A DNA stretch of 64,000 nucleotides from Lethocerus indicus (lineage: Eukaryota; Arthropoda; Insecta; Hemiptera; Belostomatidae): the NCBI GenBank assembly GCA_019843655.1, contig JACDQD010000004.1, forward strand, positions 25,307,872 to 25,371,871, in the 5' to 3' direction. Below the pieces are notes generated by a model. It had not been told where the DNA came from and ran no database searches. It saw only the letters and a list, made by a program, of their open reading frames with translations. The translations under genes and the position numbers were made by a program. Positions 39,448 to 51,541 of this stretch are shown here, piece by piece; within the stretch, counting starts at the first letter, position 1, and each line of letters starts with the position of its first letter.

Positions 39448-39904
39448 GAGTGGGTATACGGGAAGGCTCGAAGCCAACCGACACGCTCTATTTTTACTTT
39501 CTCTGACCGGGTCGTAACGCCGTTTTCGTGAAATAATATTCCATTCAGAGCGATTTTGTTTTTGACGTGTGCCACGGTCCACGGCGCAAGGGTTCACTGC
39601 GAAAATTGGCGGCACCGAAAGTCTCCATTCAATTCCGCGTAGTCGTAATACCGGGCAGCTAACTCAACTAACTCTACGAAGAAAGAAACTGATCGACACA
39701 AGCGAAATCAAATAATTCTAGTTCTAATTTTGTTAGAGATATTCCAGTCTTTGCTCTGCGATTTAAGCCCTTTTATTTTTATTACAGGTACTTTTGATGT
39801 CGATACCGCAACGCTTTAAAGTATTTTCTTTCCTTCCGTATACATCTGGTATGGCTCATTTGGTTAATTTGATGCTGGTTTGTTTATTCAATATGTAGGG
39901 CGTT

Positions 39905-39923
39905 CATTCCGGGGTTCGGAATG
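39905..39923. other. Perfect hairpin, 7-bp stem
   Basis: CATTCCG pairs with CGGAATG across the loop GGGTT. An isolated small inverted repeat with no associated motif. Confidence 0.65.
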
Positions 39924-40151
39924 TCGGATTTCATTTGAAACACGTGCGAATTATGTTCTTATATCTTGCGTGCAGCTGTCTTTATGTAATGCTGTAGAAG
40001 ATTAATGGGTTATGGCGCTATGTGTCTGCCGGTAGGCTGAATGGACGCTTACTGAACTCGAACTCCTTATCTAGATTTACAAACCGTACGGGGCATGGAT
40101 TATTCCATTATCCTGTCTCGTTTCACAATAGCCATATTTCCCCGCGGAGGA

Positions 40152-40189
40152 CACCCAGGGGTGCACTTGTGCACGGGTTCGGCGAACCC
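40152..40189. other. Three consecutive palindromes in 38 bases
   Basis: CACCC-AG-GGGTG at 40152-40163, GTGCAC-TT-GTGCAC at 40161-40174, and GGGTTCG-G-CGAACCC at 40175-40189 follow one another with a three-base overlap between the first two and no gap before the third. A CCGCGG palindrome lies just upstream at 40142-40147. The cluster sits at the edge of a low-CpG block (40190-41000). It could be the subterminal end of a decayed DNA transposon or a protein-binding cluster; no matching inverted copy was found at the far end of the block. Confidence 0.8.
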
Positions 40190-41892
40190 AGAACACATTA
40201 ACTGCAACCTACCTACTGAACAATAACACGCCAGCAGATAGCACTAACTAACATGACTCACAAGTACGGAAGACATTAACACCACCTAAGGACTATCTGT
40301 ATACTTTGAGAATATTTGAGTTACAGATCCCATCCAAAATAATTATGGGCCTACTAACTTCAAAAAGCCGACCAAGAGGCGGCGCACTCAACCTCTGAAT
40401 CTTTCATAGAAAGTTGAACTGTCAGCATGAAACATTAATGGAGGCGAATGCCCCGGGGAGGAAAATTTGTTTTAATAAGGCACTTCATTGAGAACAAGGA
40501 AAAGAAACTTTGGCAGTTTGTGGATTTAATAACTGTTACCTTCAACGCCTCCATAATTCGCCTTTATGAGGACATGAGTAAGTCAATGTTTTAACCGCCC
40601 CAGAAGAGGTTTTAAGGGGCCCAACTTAAGAAGGTTTGGTCATATCTTGAGATGAAAAACAAAATCAACTTAAAAATTTGCAATAGCGCCCAATGTTATG
40701 TAAAAATAAATATTGTTACTATCTGGATGCACAATGTAGTTCTAATTCACCATCAACAGGCCTGAATAAAGTACAGGTTACAGAAATGTCTCTATCCCAA
40801 CTTAAAAAAAGACTTAATCAGTTAGGAGAATTGAACTAGCTAAGGCTGATTGTAGTAACTAGGTTTAATAAAGTACGTGAACGGCCACGATAGTATTGGA
40901 TGTGCCATAACAACTAGGTTCCCAAAGGTCACAGCTCAGACCGCAACTCTTATTATTACCTGGCAGTCCCCCGTGCAGTAACACGTAACCAACCAACGAC
41001 CGAACCTAAATATGTCTTACTACGAATTGACAATATTAAAGCTGTGGGTATTGCACTTTCAAAATTGAAACTCGACGTCTACATAAAAGAAGCTCGGGAG
41101 AGAAAATACCTTATACCGAATTCTTAATTAATTCGCGCTTCCTGCATTCTATAAGAAAATTACACGACTCGAGTCGGTCGATCCATCGACACGAGAGGAC
41201 GTGAAAGGACAAAAGGTAGAGGTAGAAGTGGATGGGAAGAAACTGGTGGTACTCAAGATGGAACATTTTATGGAGACGGTAGTGATGAGCGAGTGGGTTT
41301 ATATGGGGCCGTTCACTCTCCCCGCGGTCCCGCTCTCCTGTTCACTTTCACGAGCTCGTTCCAAACGCTCTGCCGCCCGAGTCAAATGGGGAGCATCTAT
41401 TATTGGATTTTGGCGTCATCATCCCCCGCAAAAATGAAACTGCAAAAACAATCGGCCCGGGTATTGCACCCTGAGTTAAATCCGTCGGGTGCGGATAGCC
41501 CTTATGGCGAGCCGCATCGAGAACGCCGGCCGCAATGGCCGACACACAGGCGAAGGTCAAGCACGTACGAGTCCCCCCCCCTCAATCACTTTTCCCCCTT
41601 TTCGTGGCTTACATTATGGGAACCCTAAAGTTGGGTGTCACGCCAAATGAATTCTCAATATATACAGTCAAATGTATCCGTTTGAACGTAGTCAACTATC
41701 ATCGCTGTGGTAGAACGGCTTTGGTCGCGTTATTAAATCGGTAATTAAAAATAAACGTTTAAAGAGGATTACGAGCGAATTTTCCTACCCTATTATTACG
41801 AGCTGTGTAATTACAGAAGGATGGTGATTTGTGAGAGAGGATGCGTCAGAAACGGACAGGCCATTTATACATTTCATTAACAGTAACTGTTT

Positions 41893-41916
41893 ACCTTGGA
41901 ACGTTCATTCCAAGGT
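41893..41916. other. Perfect hairpin, 9-bp stem
   Basis: ACCTTGGAA pairs with TTCCAAGGT across the loop CGTTCA. It is preceded directly by AACAGTAACTGTT (41879-41891), itself a 6-bp palindrome about one base, so two inverted repeats adjoin here. Confidence 0.8.
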
Positions 41917-42850
41917 GGAACGCTATTTTGTAATTTAATCGAAAATCGACTCATATATTTACATTCCTAAATTAACCCCGTTCTATTTAACGTAGGGCTG
42001 CAGTTATTTTTAACGTTTGATGCCATTGTACTGTATGTACTTACAATATACTTTACTAAACGTGGAATGTAACAAACAGTTTTTTAGGTAGTAAATTGGT
42101 AGACTAGAACAACACAAACAGCGATTATTAAAACATTGAAACAAGTTCGTGTTTCATAGTGTGCATGTAACAATTATAGAGGTGACAAATATACGTATTA
42201 CAACATAATACGTAATTTGCATGCGAAAATTTCTACGCTAAAAAAAGTACTCCAAGCGTCAAACAATTGCGAGGGTCCCAGCGCTGAAGCGGCCAATGGC
42301 CTTCGGAGTAAAAATAAAATTTGGCTCCCATTTTCTTAAAAGTCCCACACGGCTCCAAGTTTAATAGCACTTGTCTCCGCGACAAAAGGCCGCATTGCAT
42401 TAAAGGGAATTTTCGTCGCGTTCAACCGCCGTCGCATTCCATTTATTCCCGCATTTCAGAACGTAGTCCAACAAAACCGGCCGCTTCTTAAAGAGATTTT
42501 AGTATTCGGTGGGCGTTCCGAGATACTTTTTGTTTTTTCTTCACCCCCCGCTCCCATCTCACTCTCTCAACTATAGAATAACTAATTAGAGGCCGTGCAA
42601 CTGACAGAGAGGGGTGGGTGACCTTAGACGCGCCAGTGCCAACAAAACGATACCGATCTAATACTATCCATCGCATCGCCGGTCTCTCAGGCTATAACGA
42701 GCAGAATAATCGCAATTAAAATAACAATTACACAAAGGAAAAGGTGCTCAGCCGCCAGTATTTCTGAATTACCGCAACACCATCGGCGTCCAGAGTGGAT
42801 GTACGACTGGGCGAAAGCTCGGGTGCCAGCATAACGAAGAGGGATTTCAC

Positions 42851-42854
<4 letters not shown>

Positions 42855-42940
<86 letters not shown>
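42855..42940 (+). repeat. (CA)43 microsatellite
   Basis: Forty-three perfect CA units, uninterrupted over 86 bases. The 141-codon minus-strand frame across it (alternating Val-Cys) exists only because of the repeat. An array of this length and purity is expected to be highly mutable. Confidence 0.99.
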
Positions 42941-42942
<2 letters not shown>

Positions 42943-43396
42943 GTTAGAATAATGGGAAACAAGTTTATAAACTGAGCGGAAACGTTAAATAACTCCGGGG
43001 AGGATTCAACCGGGAATTCTAGCTCAATCAACATATTCTGCTTCGCGCGCATACTCGACTCGCGTGCCAACACGAGCCCAAATTCTGGGGTACTAATAAA
43101 CGAGCTGTTCATAACACGCGATACTTTAGGGAAAAGATTTTGGAAGCCTACCGCCAGATGATTACAGAATCATTGTCGAGAACTGCAGTCTGCTCCGAAA
43201 TGGCGGGCGGGCCGCGTTCCACCGAACAAAGGGACCTATCGAAGTAACCTCAGTTATAGCATCATCATCCTGTCGTCATACATGTTTCGTTGCGAGATAC
43301 GAACACCTCCAGACTGGCTTTCGCCGCAATCAAATAGTTTCCAGATTCGGGTTTCGTAACGATACAATTCCGTATACCTTTCATTCCGACGGGACG
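42941..43396. other. Spacer between the two longest microsatellites
   Basis: About 456 bases of mixed-composition DNA with no gene or repeat that I can see, separating the (CA)43 and the (GA)n arrays. Confidence 0.6.
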
Positions 43397-43404
43397 GAGA
43401 GAGA

Positions 43405-43496
<92 letters not shown>
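43397..43496 (+). repeat. (GA)n microsatellite, 100 bases, one interruption
   Basis: About fifty GA units with one imperfection (GGG) at 43407-43409. It is the longest simple repeat in the window and a polypurine tract capable of forming triplex DNA. Confidence 0.99.
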
Positions 43497-43498
<2 letters not shown>

Positions 43499-45238
43499 AT
43501 TCGCGACGCGGTGTATATGACAGATAATTTAACCGGGCTCTGTATCCGGGCCGTTTAATTAAAAGGATTGAAACAATTCTGGCGTAACCAGCAGCTCCGC
43601 TCATTTGAGCTTGCTATTATATATAGTACCAGGTTCCACGGATACTTCGTCGACCGTCATTTAGTTCTTGGTAGGTCTCGGTTCTGGGCGTGGAGCCCTA
43701 CTGTATTTGGGCACGAACGAGGCCCGTTTAGCGGCCGCTAAAATTTATAAACCGACCGTTCATTACGTTGGCCCGCAACTTCTTTCCACTTTTCATTCCG
43801 CTCCCAACTTCCCATCTGTATCGGGAATTATATTTTTTATTGTTTGTTCTTTATAATTAATCTCTCGCGCCGAAGCGAAAGAGATACTCCAGACGAGTAT
43901 ACGATTGGGCGATAAAACGGTGTTAGAGTGGGCCGTTGCGACGGCCAGCCGTAAAATAGAATAAGAAGATAAAAGATGAAGTTATTAAAGGGGAAAGCCT
44001 GGGCAATAAATTTTCCCAATAATGGCCACCTGTTTCCAGGGCGGTGTCCTTCCGGCCGGAAAGATCGAAGTCTTTGGACGGCTGCCACGGGGCTACGTTT
44101 TAATAATCCCTGCGCTCTCTTCCTAACGATTTCATTACGGGCATTACGTCCGATTTCCTCCCTGTTTAACTTACCGACGTGCCTGGAGGAAACTATGAGG
44201 ACATCGGTATAACTTTTAGAGGTAAAGAGCTGTTATGGAGAAGGTCGGGTTGGCGGAGAAGGGAAATTACACCTATCCATTGAGTCGAGCGAGGGCACGA
44301 AACGACAATTTGAACGTGGGCATGACATAATGCAGGGGGACGCCTAGCACAGTGATTACCTATGCAGATTAGTGTCACACCGAGGTGGGAGTTTATAAAT
44401 GTAAATGATCTATCATCATCCGGCGGGCGTTCGGTCGCGGCCCTCGCCCGTCGACCCCGTCCGCCCAGCGACCTCTTCTCCACCTTTGTAACTTCATCCT
44501 CGTACAAACAAACGACTGCTACTACGTCATTCGGCCGGCTTTCAGATTTGAGTCGGATTCGAAACTTTCTATTCTAAACGGCCGCCCACCTACCTGCCTA
44601 TAAGACGGCGGACCCCATCCTCGAGATCAACTCCTCGGCCGAGGACCTCCTCACTTCGGCCTAAAAGTGAAAGTCCACCGTCCGCCGTGGGAATCTTTCC
44701 TCGAGACAAACCTTTAATGATATAGTTTGTCGTCGAATCTGTATTTACAGTGAAATCGTACGAAAATTTCAGCCGCCATTTCAGCGGCAATAGCCCTGTT
44801 ATTAACATTACGCTTCCTCAATACGCGAATCGTGGAATTTTATCGGAATTCTCCTTAGTTATTATTAGTGGGTACCACGGGGAGAGGGGGGGAGGCGCAA
44901 TTCTCATAGCGGAACAAAGAATTGCATAACATAACTCATATCCCAGAAACGATTTGCACACTCCATAATATAAGAAAAAAAAGGCGGTCGACACCTCCAT
45001 GCGACCACCCAAAAGGGGCACGATTCGAATCGTTCTCGATTCCGCACGTCGCTCGTTAGCCGCCGAACGGGTTCTGACGTGATCGCGCCGTTTAATCGGT
45101 CCCGACCTTTCGATTTATATTGGTACCGGGCTCCGTACAGGCGCTCCCTTCTCCCTCCACGAATTCCTTTCCCCAATTTCGATAAGTCTTTACTACCCCA
45201 CCGCCCCGAATAATAACAGCCGAGGGGGGCGCCCTTAC

Positions 45239-45252
45239 ACCATAATTATGGT
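45239..45252. other. 14-bp perfect palindrome
   Basis: ACCATAATTATGGT reads identically on both strands. It contains back-to-back ATTA/TAAT cores typical of homeodomain-protein sites, an interpretation by sequence likeness only. Confidence 0.75.
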
Positions 45253-46841
45253 TCCGAAGCAAATGAACGACCGGCAGGAATGTTTATTTGAAATACTTTT
45301 TGAAATACCCGTAAAATAATTGATGATGATGTACAAATGAATTGCGAAATAAAAAACCTTTCTTTTCGAAACAGGCACCGTGCAGCAATTCTGTCGTTGT
45401 AATTGTTACAATAAATGAGAATTACAAAAAACCCGAACGAGATAATTTGAAGGAGGCCGGTAATGAAGGGCTCTACTGGCGACCTACATACGTAAATATA
45501 ACTTGACTGCATTCATGATACATCGTTACTGAGGACAGTACGATGCCGGAACTGGGCTGGAGCAAGATCAAACTTCAAAAGACCATGGGGGTCCTTTCAT
45601 GACGAAATATAATACTACCAGCGTTTTCCTGGTTCTCAAAGGGGGCTCGTTTATCGGAAGAAACTAACCAATCTTCTGTATCAAAATAAACGATCTGCAG
45701 ACTGCATAGCTCAATAGCAGGGAAAAACTGTATCTACTAATGGCCTTTCAAATATAAAATCGACATGCAAAAAATTGCATCCAGGTTTTTCCGTACTACG
45801 TCATATACTCCGACTTTCAAATGGGTTTAGCATTTATTCCTAGTATTTTAGAGGGCGGATTAGAAGGATAATATGGGCCGAGGTTGTAAGCGCTAGAAGA
45901 AAACGATCACGATACTTGAGGATAAAAGCAGCGGCCGCAAGAATGTAGATAAAGGCGTAAAGGAAAGACAGAATGAGATTAGAAGCCGGCTCTATTTCCA
46001 TTAGTCGGAGTAACGAAAATTGTAAATGAGCGGCACGTTTCGTGCTCGGTCCAAGGTCCTGAATTCCAGACTGCAGGCTTGACGACCGCAAATGTTTGGT
46101 CAGGGTTGGACGACACTTGCACTGTTAATTGTGAAAGCAAAAAGGAGACGACCGGTGGGTTCCGGGCCGGTGAATCGAGGAGGCAGCCATCCGAGCACAA
46201 ACTAGGCCATACCAGCGACCGGACGGATTTTACGCTTCGGAAATAATCACAAAAGCAACGAGGCCAACAACAAAACTTCTGTTATTAACAATGCAAGATA
46301 ATAATCCACTAAAGAATCAATCATATATCTGAGTACGATCGTTCGGATCAACCCAATGCGCAATGTAAGTGGTCGACTAATATCGCGAAGGAGTTGAGAT
46401 AATGTGATTAAAATTCATCTTAAATCTGACAATTACTACGTCCAATCTCGGTTAATTAATCGGAGATACTACTCGCAGATATGACATAATTGAAGGGTAT
46501 TGGCGTAGTTTGTCATGCACCGATTAAAAATATCAACCTGCCGTCAACTATATCTGGAGGATTTTACGTCAAGAAACGATCAGTTTTTATATACTTCACG
46601 AGCTATTTCAGTGGTGAAAGGAAACAGTTGCCGAGTAACCGCGTTTCGATTGCAGACGATATAATTTAGCGCCCTTACTGTTTTTAAGTAGAGTTTTATT
46701 ACTATTTCGCCGTTGTTAATTAAAAAAATGGCGCCAAGCCGGAATAACCTTCATCCATAGTTATGTAATGACGCGGGGAGTGAACGCGTCGCCGCCATTT
46801 ATATGCTTCCAATCATTCCCGGCCAAAACCAATATTTTGAC

Positions 46842-46856
46842 AGATGCGTCGCATCT
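46842..46856. other. 15-bp odd palindrome
   Basis: AGATGCG-T-CGCATCT, a perfect 7-bp inverted repeat around a single T. The compact symmetric form resembles a dimeric DNA-binding site, but no factor can be named. Confidence 0.75.
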
Positions 46857-49200
46857 AACTGAATCATGGGAGGATGGGCGAAAAAAGAAATCGGTATTTA
46901 TAGGTGACCGTGAATGCCAATTGGATAATAAAAACTTTGAAATTCTCTCCCACAAGAAATGAACTGGAAACTTTCTCTACGGTTTACTAATAATGAATGA
47001 TATTCAGGGCAATGTTATTCAATCGTATGCAAATGTTTAGCATTGTAATTAGGTATATTTCATAGTCATTGTATTGTTTGTGGTGTTGTGTACGACCGTT
47101 CCGATGGATTTTCACAAATAGAACTCGAGTATTTAATCGTAATTTAATGTAATTTTTTATTTTAATAATATTTGTTCAGCGGAAGCGGTGCACTGGGTGA
47201 GAAATAAAAACATGCTCTTTACATCCGGTGATGACCGCTTTCCAATTGGACCACGACAGCCTTCAACAACCGAGTCATCCAGACCCACAATCACTCAATG
47301 CCTGTGCATTCCTTACAATGTGAATAATTGAGTTTTTAACGCGATAATTCGCGACTACGTTTGGCAAAACGCCGTCTTAAAAGCGAGCATACTGTGGGAG
47401 TGCAATTTCCTTTAAATTATCCCATTTTCTTAGTCCCATTTCTTAGATTTCTCGCAAAATGTTCTATTGTTCATTCTTGCTAGTGTTTTATTAGCCTCGG
47501 TATACTACGAGGATTATGTTATTATCTATCTACGGTACGGATTTTTCAGGATCAGTGGTTCGAATCCTTCTCGCCTAGCCAGTTGACACTTCTTTCTTTG
47601 GTGCACATAATCTATACGTATACAATATAATCAGTTTCATATACATTCTGGAAGTTTATATTCTAGTCTGGTCTAAAATTTCCGCATTGATTGAGTGAAT
47701 TTAAAAAGGAGAAGACGACAGGTAGAGTGTGACCGGATGTTAGCTTCCTTAAGGGAGGGGAACGGAGGGCCACAACACTGTTAGAGTCCTCTCTTAACTC
47801 GGGGCACAACGAAACAAATACAGATGTTATTAGTATTGTAGAGGGGCCGACCCGGTACGTGATCCACATAGTCAAAACAAACAGGGCCTCGTCTCCCTCC
47901 CTGTTTAACAATAGCCCGAGCACGCACTCAACTGACCGTCACAGACTTGTCCTACACAGCCATTTATTTGTTTACTATTATTCAACGGCCGATTGAACAA
48001 ACGGGAACCACCGCCGTAGGGCCAAACAACGACTTGATTATGTACGCCGCTGAATAAATAAAGGCCGCGTCGGCAAAGGTCAGTCGGACCCGATTTACAA
48101 TATCGGACCGCGTCCCGCGTGCAACGTTCCATCAGTTAAATATTCACATCGTATACGAAACGGACATGCAGACAAGTACGATGACGTTTTTGAACACTCC
48201 TGGCGATCAACATAAAATATTAGAGTGCACCAACATTAAAGGGAATAACGCGTAAACTTCCTGAAGAGTTCCCTCCCGATGCTCAAAAATCTAGACTAAA
48301 TCCTGCTACGCGAATTCATAGAATGCGCCATATTATACCTCCTTCTCACTCCCATCTCCGTATCGAAGAGGCGAGCGCGATGATATTACACTTCTTGAAG
48401 AATTCAGGAGTCGAGTTAAACTGTAACTAGACCTTATCTGGGGTCGAGCTCGGCTTTTATTTAGATCCGAACTTGCCCCAATTACGCCGGCTATTAAGCG
48501 TCTTACTTTACTCGGGGGCTAAGTTCTCCCGAATATAAATGGGCGCCCTATTATAAGCTCTATTTGCAATTTGATCTCTAATGTTGCAAAGCGGGTTGTC
48601 TTCGAGTTTCGACTACCACCTCCCCCCCCCCCACTCATGTAACTGGGTCATTTCAATGTGAAATAAATCGGTGGGTGAAATGTGGGTAGGGTTAGGAGGT
48701 AGTTGTGTGCGTGGAGCCTGCCTCGTGTGGGGATCACGGCCGACCCTACCTAAATGATAGCCCCGTATTTGCACTGAGCCCCGGGATCCTGCAGTTCTCT
48801 ATCACTTGAGTAAACACCGGATGACGACGACGCGAACTCCTAATGTAAACACCGACTTATGAAACCGACGACTGTAAACACGAGGCACTGTCGAGAGGCG
48901 AGGCATTGCAGGTGAAGTGGCACGAATGTAAAATTGCTCGATAAATAGGAAAACGTTTGGAAATCGCGGATAACCATTTCACTAACCAAGTGTAGTCCTT
49001 CAATAATTTAACTATTCCAGAATTTAAAAACGCTTCTATTATTACTATTAAATAAACAGACTTTGTCTAAAGAGAACAAAGATGCACTTCCTGCCCAAGT
49101 ACAACCCCGGGTGCAGTTTGGACAGAGTAATCTATCCCGATTTTTAGCCCGATTCAGAAAATAACGACTGGCTGTTATATACTCCCATAATTACCATTAG

Positions 49201-49218
49201 TAATAGTAGTTACTATTA
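49201..49218. other. 18-bp near-palindrome
   Basis: TAATAGTA and TACTATTA flank a GT centre, giving 16 symmetric bases out of 18. It sits in AT-rich DNA. Confidence 0.7.
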
Positions 49219-49477
49219 ATAACTGTTGGCTAAAAACATCGGTGGCCTCGCGATCTGTCCTCCGTTCTGGTCTTCCAGCTCCGGGAAATGCCACCGGGTT
49301 GTTTCTCTCACCCGTGCCACTCAACGCAAGCCCTTCTCTCCAATAAGAAGGTTAACTACTCCACTATTATTGCGACACCCATTTAAGAAGAAAAAAATAT
49401 ATTGCCCGTCATGTCTAATTTAGTACTCCGCGGGACAAGGTGTTGGTAGCTTTGCGGAATTCCAGAAAGCAGATCGC

Positions 49478-49507
49478 ATTCAATATTCCAATTCAAATTC
49501 AATATTC
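49478..49507. repeat. 11-bp direct repeat, 19-bp period
   Basis: ATTCAATATTC occurs at 49478-49488 and again at 49497-49507, and AATT follows both copies with one base inserted in the first. It resembles a decayed two-copy tandem duplication. Confidence 0.75.
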
Positions 49508-51419
49508 AATTGTGTATAATTCGACTAAAAATTTCGCCCGAATGAAGTGCCGTTTATCCAGCGACAATTAACAAATCGTTGAGAGAAACGCCGGCTTTCT
49601 CAAAACGAGGTAATTTTGGGCGTAATTTTTTGTTGTTGTTTTCACCGGAGTAGAAAAACCGCGTCCGCATGCGGGCCCATTACCAGAGGCCGCCGCAGTC
49701 AATAGGCCGCCGTCAAATTGATGGCTGCAATATTTCAGTCGCGAAATTCCCTCGAGCCAATATAAACCTACTCCGATGCGCCTGCCCGACGAATCAAGCT
49801 CGCCCGCTCAGTCGGTATAATAATGGCCCCGTCAACGGAACCTATTGCAGTCCATTTCATCAAATATGCAACGTTTACTAGGCTGGCAAAATTTAAAATA
49901 ATTATCAGAAGCGCCATTAAGAATGTTTCCTTATAGGTAATTCTTACTAATGCTTTTACTTTCACATTTCTTTGAACATTTGTGTGGGTGTGTAAGTGAA
50001 ATAGTTTATTATGAAGCAACAACAATCTATAACTCAATTAAGCATGTTCTTATTCATTAGGAACTAGTTCTAAGTTTCTAATGTCTCACAACACAGTGGG
50101 CAAAATTATGATGTAACATTAAGAAATGCTGGAAATTACACGCAGTTTATGTATATATTAAATATTCTTCCCGATCGTCTCTGGACTACATTTTTACTCA
50201 ATCCTCCAATAGAGCGTATAGATGTTTTGTTTACAAGTTAAACTTTATTCCACGTTCATGGGATAAGTGCCTGTATAAAATTGGCCCGAAAAATCTGTTA
50301 CCGAGGCAAACCGTCTTATACGGCCGGTATAATCGCGGCTCGTGCATCTCACTCCCGGAGCTTCCGAGCCATTTAAATTCCACGGTTTATCCGATCCCAA
50401 TCGAAACCCAGAATGGTGTAAGTCACGGAAAGTATAATACAGCTGACGCAACAGTAGAACGGAGAGGAGGTGGAGGAATTATCTGAGTGGCCACAGGCCA
50501 ATGTGCTCCCCGTTATCGGTTTCAGAGTACAACAGACTCTCTTGCCCTCCTGATAACTGATATCTGACCAGCCGCGTCTCCCGGCATTAATATCACACAA
50601 AGTACAGCACTCACACCGCAAATATTAACACGCGGGCATATTAAAAAAAAACAGAGGAAACAGTGTCAATTGTACCTAGATTTTAACAAAATAGCACATC
50701 CCACAGCCCATTCAGTCCCCGGCAAGATAAGAAGAAGAGACACAGTGTATCTTATTTGATATGCTCAATTTGTTATTTGATTTGTCATAGAAATGAACCT
50801 GAATTGCACCAACAGAATTTATGCGACTCGTGTGAGTGAAGTTCTCACAACTAGACCAAATCTGCACCTAAGACAAGGATTTAATATAAACTTTGATTTT
50901 GGGTGAAAATTTTATTAATGTGTCCCCAGCCACATTATTACTGTTACTAACAATAACGAAGCGCTGAATATCCCCTTCGAAGAAGCTGTGACGGACGTAT
51001 GTCTACCAAACGATTAGAAGACTTTTTCTACACTCTATGTAAACGCAGTATGTTGTTAACCTTATTTTCAACTGTAAGAAAAAATTAATTCGCGATCTAA
51101 ACCACGACTAACGAATTTGTTTCAGGAGGCCGAAGTATGTTCAGGGGAAAAGCCTTATAAATTGCTAAACAGTGAGCTTAACTTCAAAGGCTAAAAACCC
51201 GAACTCCCATTCTTATAAAATTAATATTGGATCTCTCGAACAATAGCCCAGGAGTTATACCGTAAATCTGAAAGTTTTTTTTTCCAAAGAGAAAACTCCG
51301 CGAGTTAATAGTTGGGGTGAAAATAAGAGCAGAAAAAGCCCGAGGGTTATAAGCACCCTTAGCGCTTGAGTCATAAAGGGACATGTAACTTTGCACTTTT
51401 TTTAAACGTTCATTTTTAA

Positions 51420-51541
51420 CCAATCACGGCTAAGAAACGATTATTTAAACAGCGAAGGACCACAGAAGGAACGATAACAAAGAAAACGGAATGCGGAAAA
51501 ACACAAGACGAGGAAGTGCGGTTTGTGAAAAACATATACAG
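51420..51541 (+). other. Open frame ending at a consensus splice donor (speculative)
   Basis: A stop-free stretch of 40 codons after TAA at 51417-51419 ends exactly at CAG|GTAAGT (donor G at 51542); the frame's next stop lies inside the donor. The translation is Lys/Arg/Thr-rich with an A-rich codon bias and matches no family I know. No convincing acceptor precedes it. It could be a 5' or internal exon, or a chance donor-like word in AT-rich DNA. Confidence 0.15.

Larger units (their letters stand above)
39443..42854. other. Non-coding stretch, no gene seen
   Basis: No supportable gene. The part from 39500 to 40150 is mixed. The part from 40190 to 41000 is lower in CpG than its neighbours and reads like old interspersed-repeat sequence, with a spaced 9-bp inverted repeat ATGGAGGCG (40438-40446) / CGCCTCCAT (40546-40554). 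A 78-codon plus-strand frame at 41201-41437 begins with a Val/Glu/Lys-rich stretch but overlaps frames of similar length. A TTAATTAA palindrome lies at 41124-41131, and a C9 run at 41573-41581. Confidence 0.6.
43497..51419. other. Non-coding stretch, no gene seen
   Basis: No supportable gene. The part from 43650 to 45200 is CpG-rich in patches, with many overlapping 60-104 codon frames on both strands. The part from 45500 to 45850 has a low-CpG, old-repeat texture. From 46250 on the DNA is AT-rich. TTAATTAA palindromes lie at 43555-43562, 46452-46459 and 46716-46723. A C11 run lies at 48622-48632. A T-loop-like word at 47557-47567 was examined as a tRNA and rejected. Nothing is visible in the AT-rich 49950-51400 part. 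Confidence 0.65.

Noticed and set aside
39228..39615. Minus-strand frames of 74-115 codons with Arg-Glu repeats
   Set aside because: They exist only because the TC microsatellite has no stop codon in any frame.
41201..41437. 78-codon plus-strand frame with a Val/Glu/Lys-rich start
   Set aside because: It overlaps 111- and 70-codon frames in other registers, and nothing in it resembles a known domain.
42687..43112. 141-codon minus-strand open frame, the longest in the window
   Set aside because: Its middle is alternating Val-Cys from the (CA)43 array; outside the array it is short and unremarkable.
47495..47581. Possible tRNA gene ending in GGTTCGAATCC...GCCA
   Set aside because: The B-box word at 47557-47567 is perfect and CCA follows. 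But the T-stem has two mismatches in five pairs, and no sequence about 70 bases upstream can pair with the presumed acceptor strand. There is no D-arm or anticodon arm.
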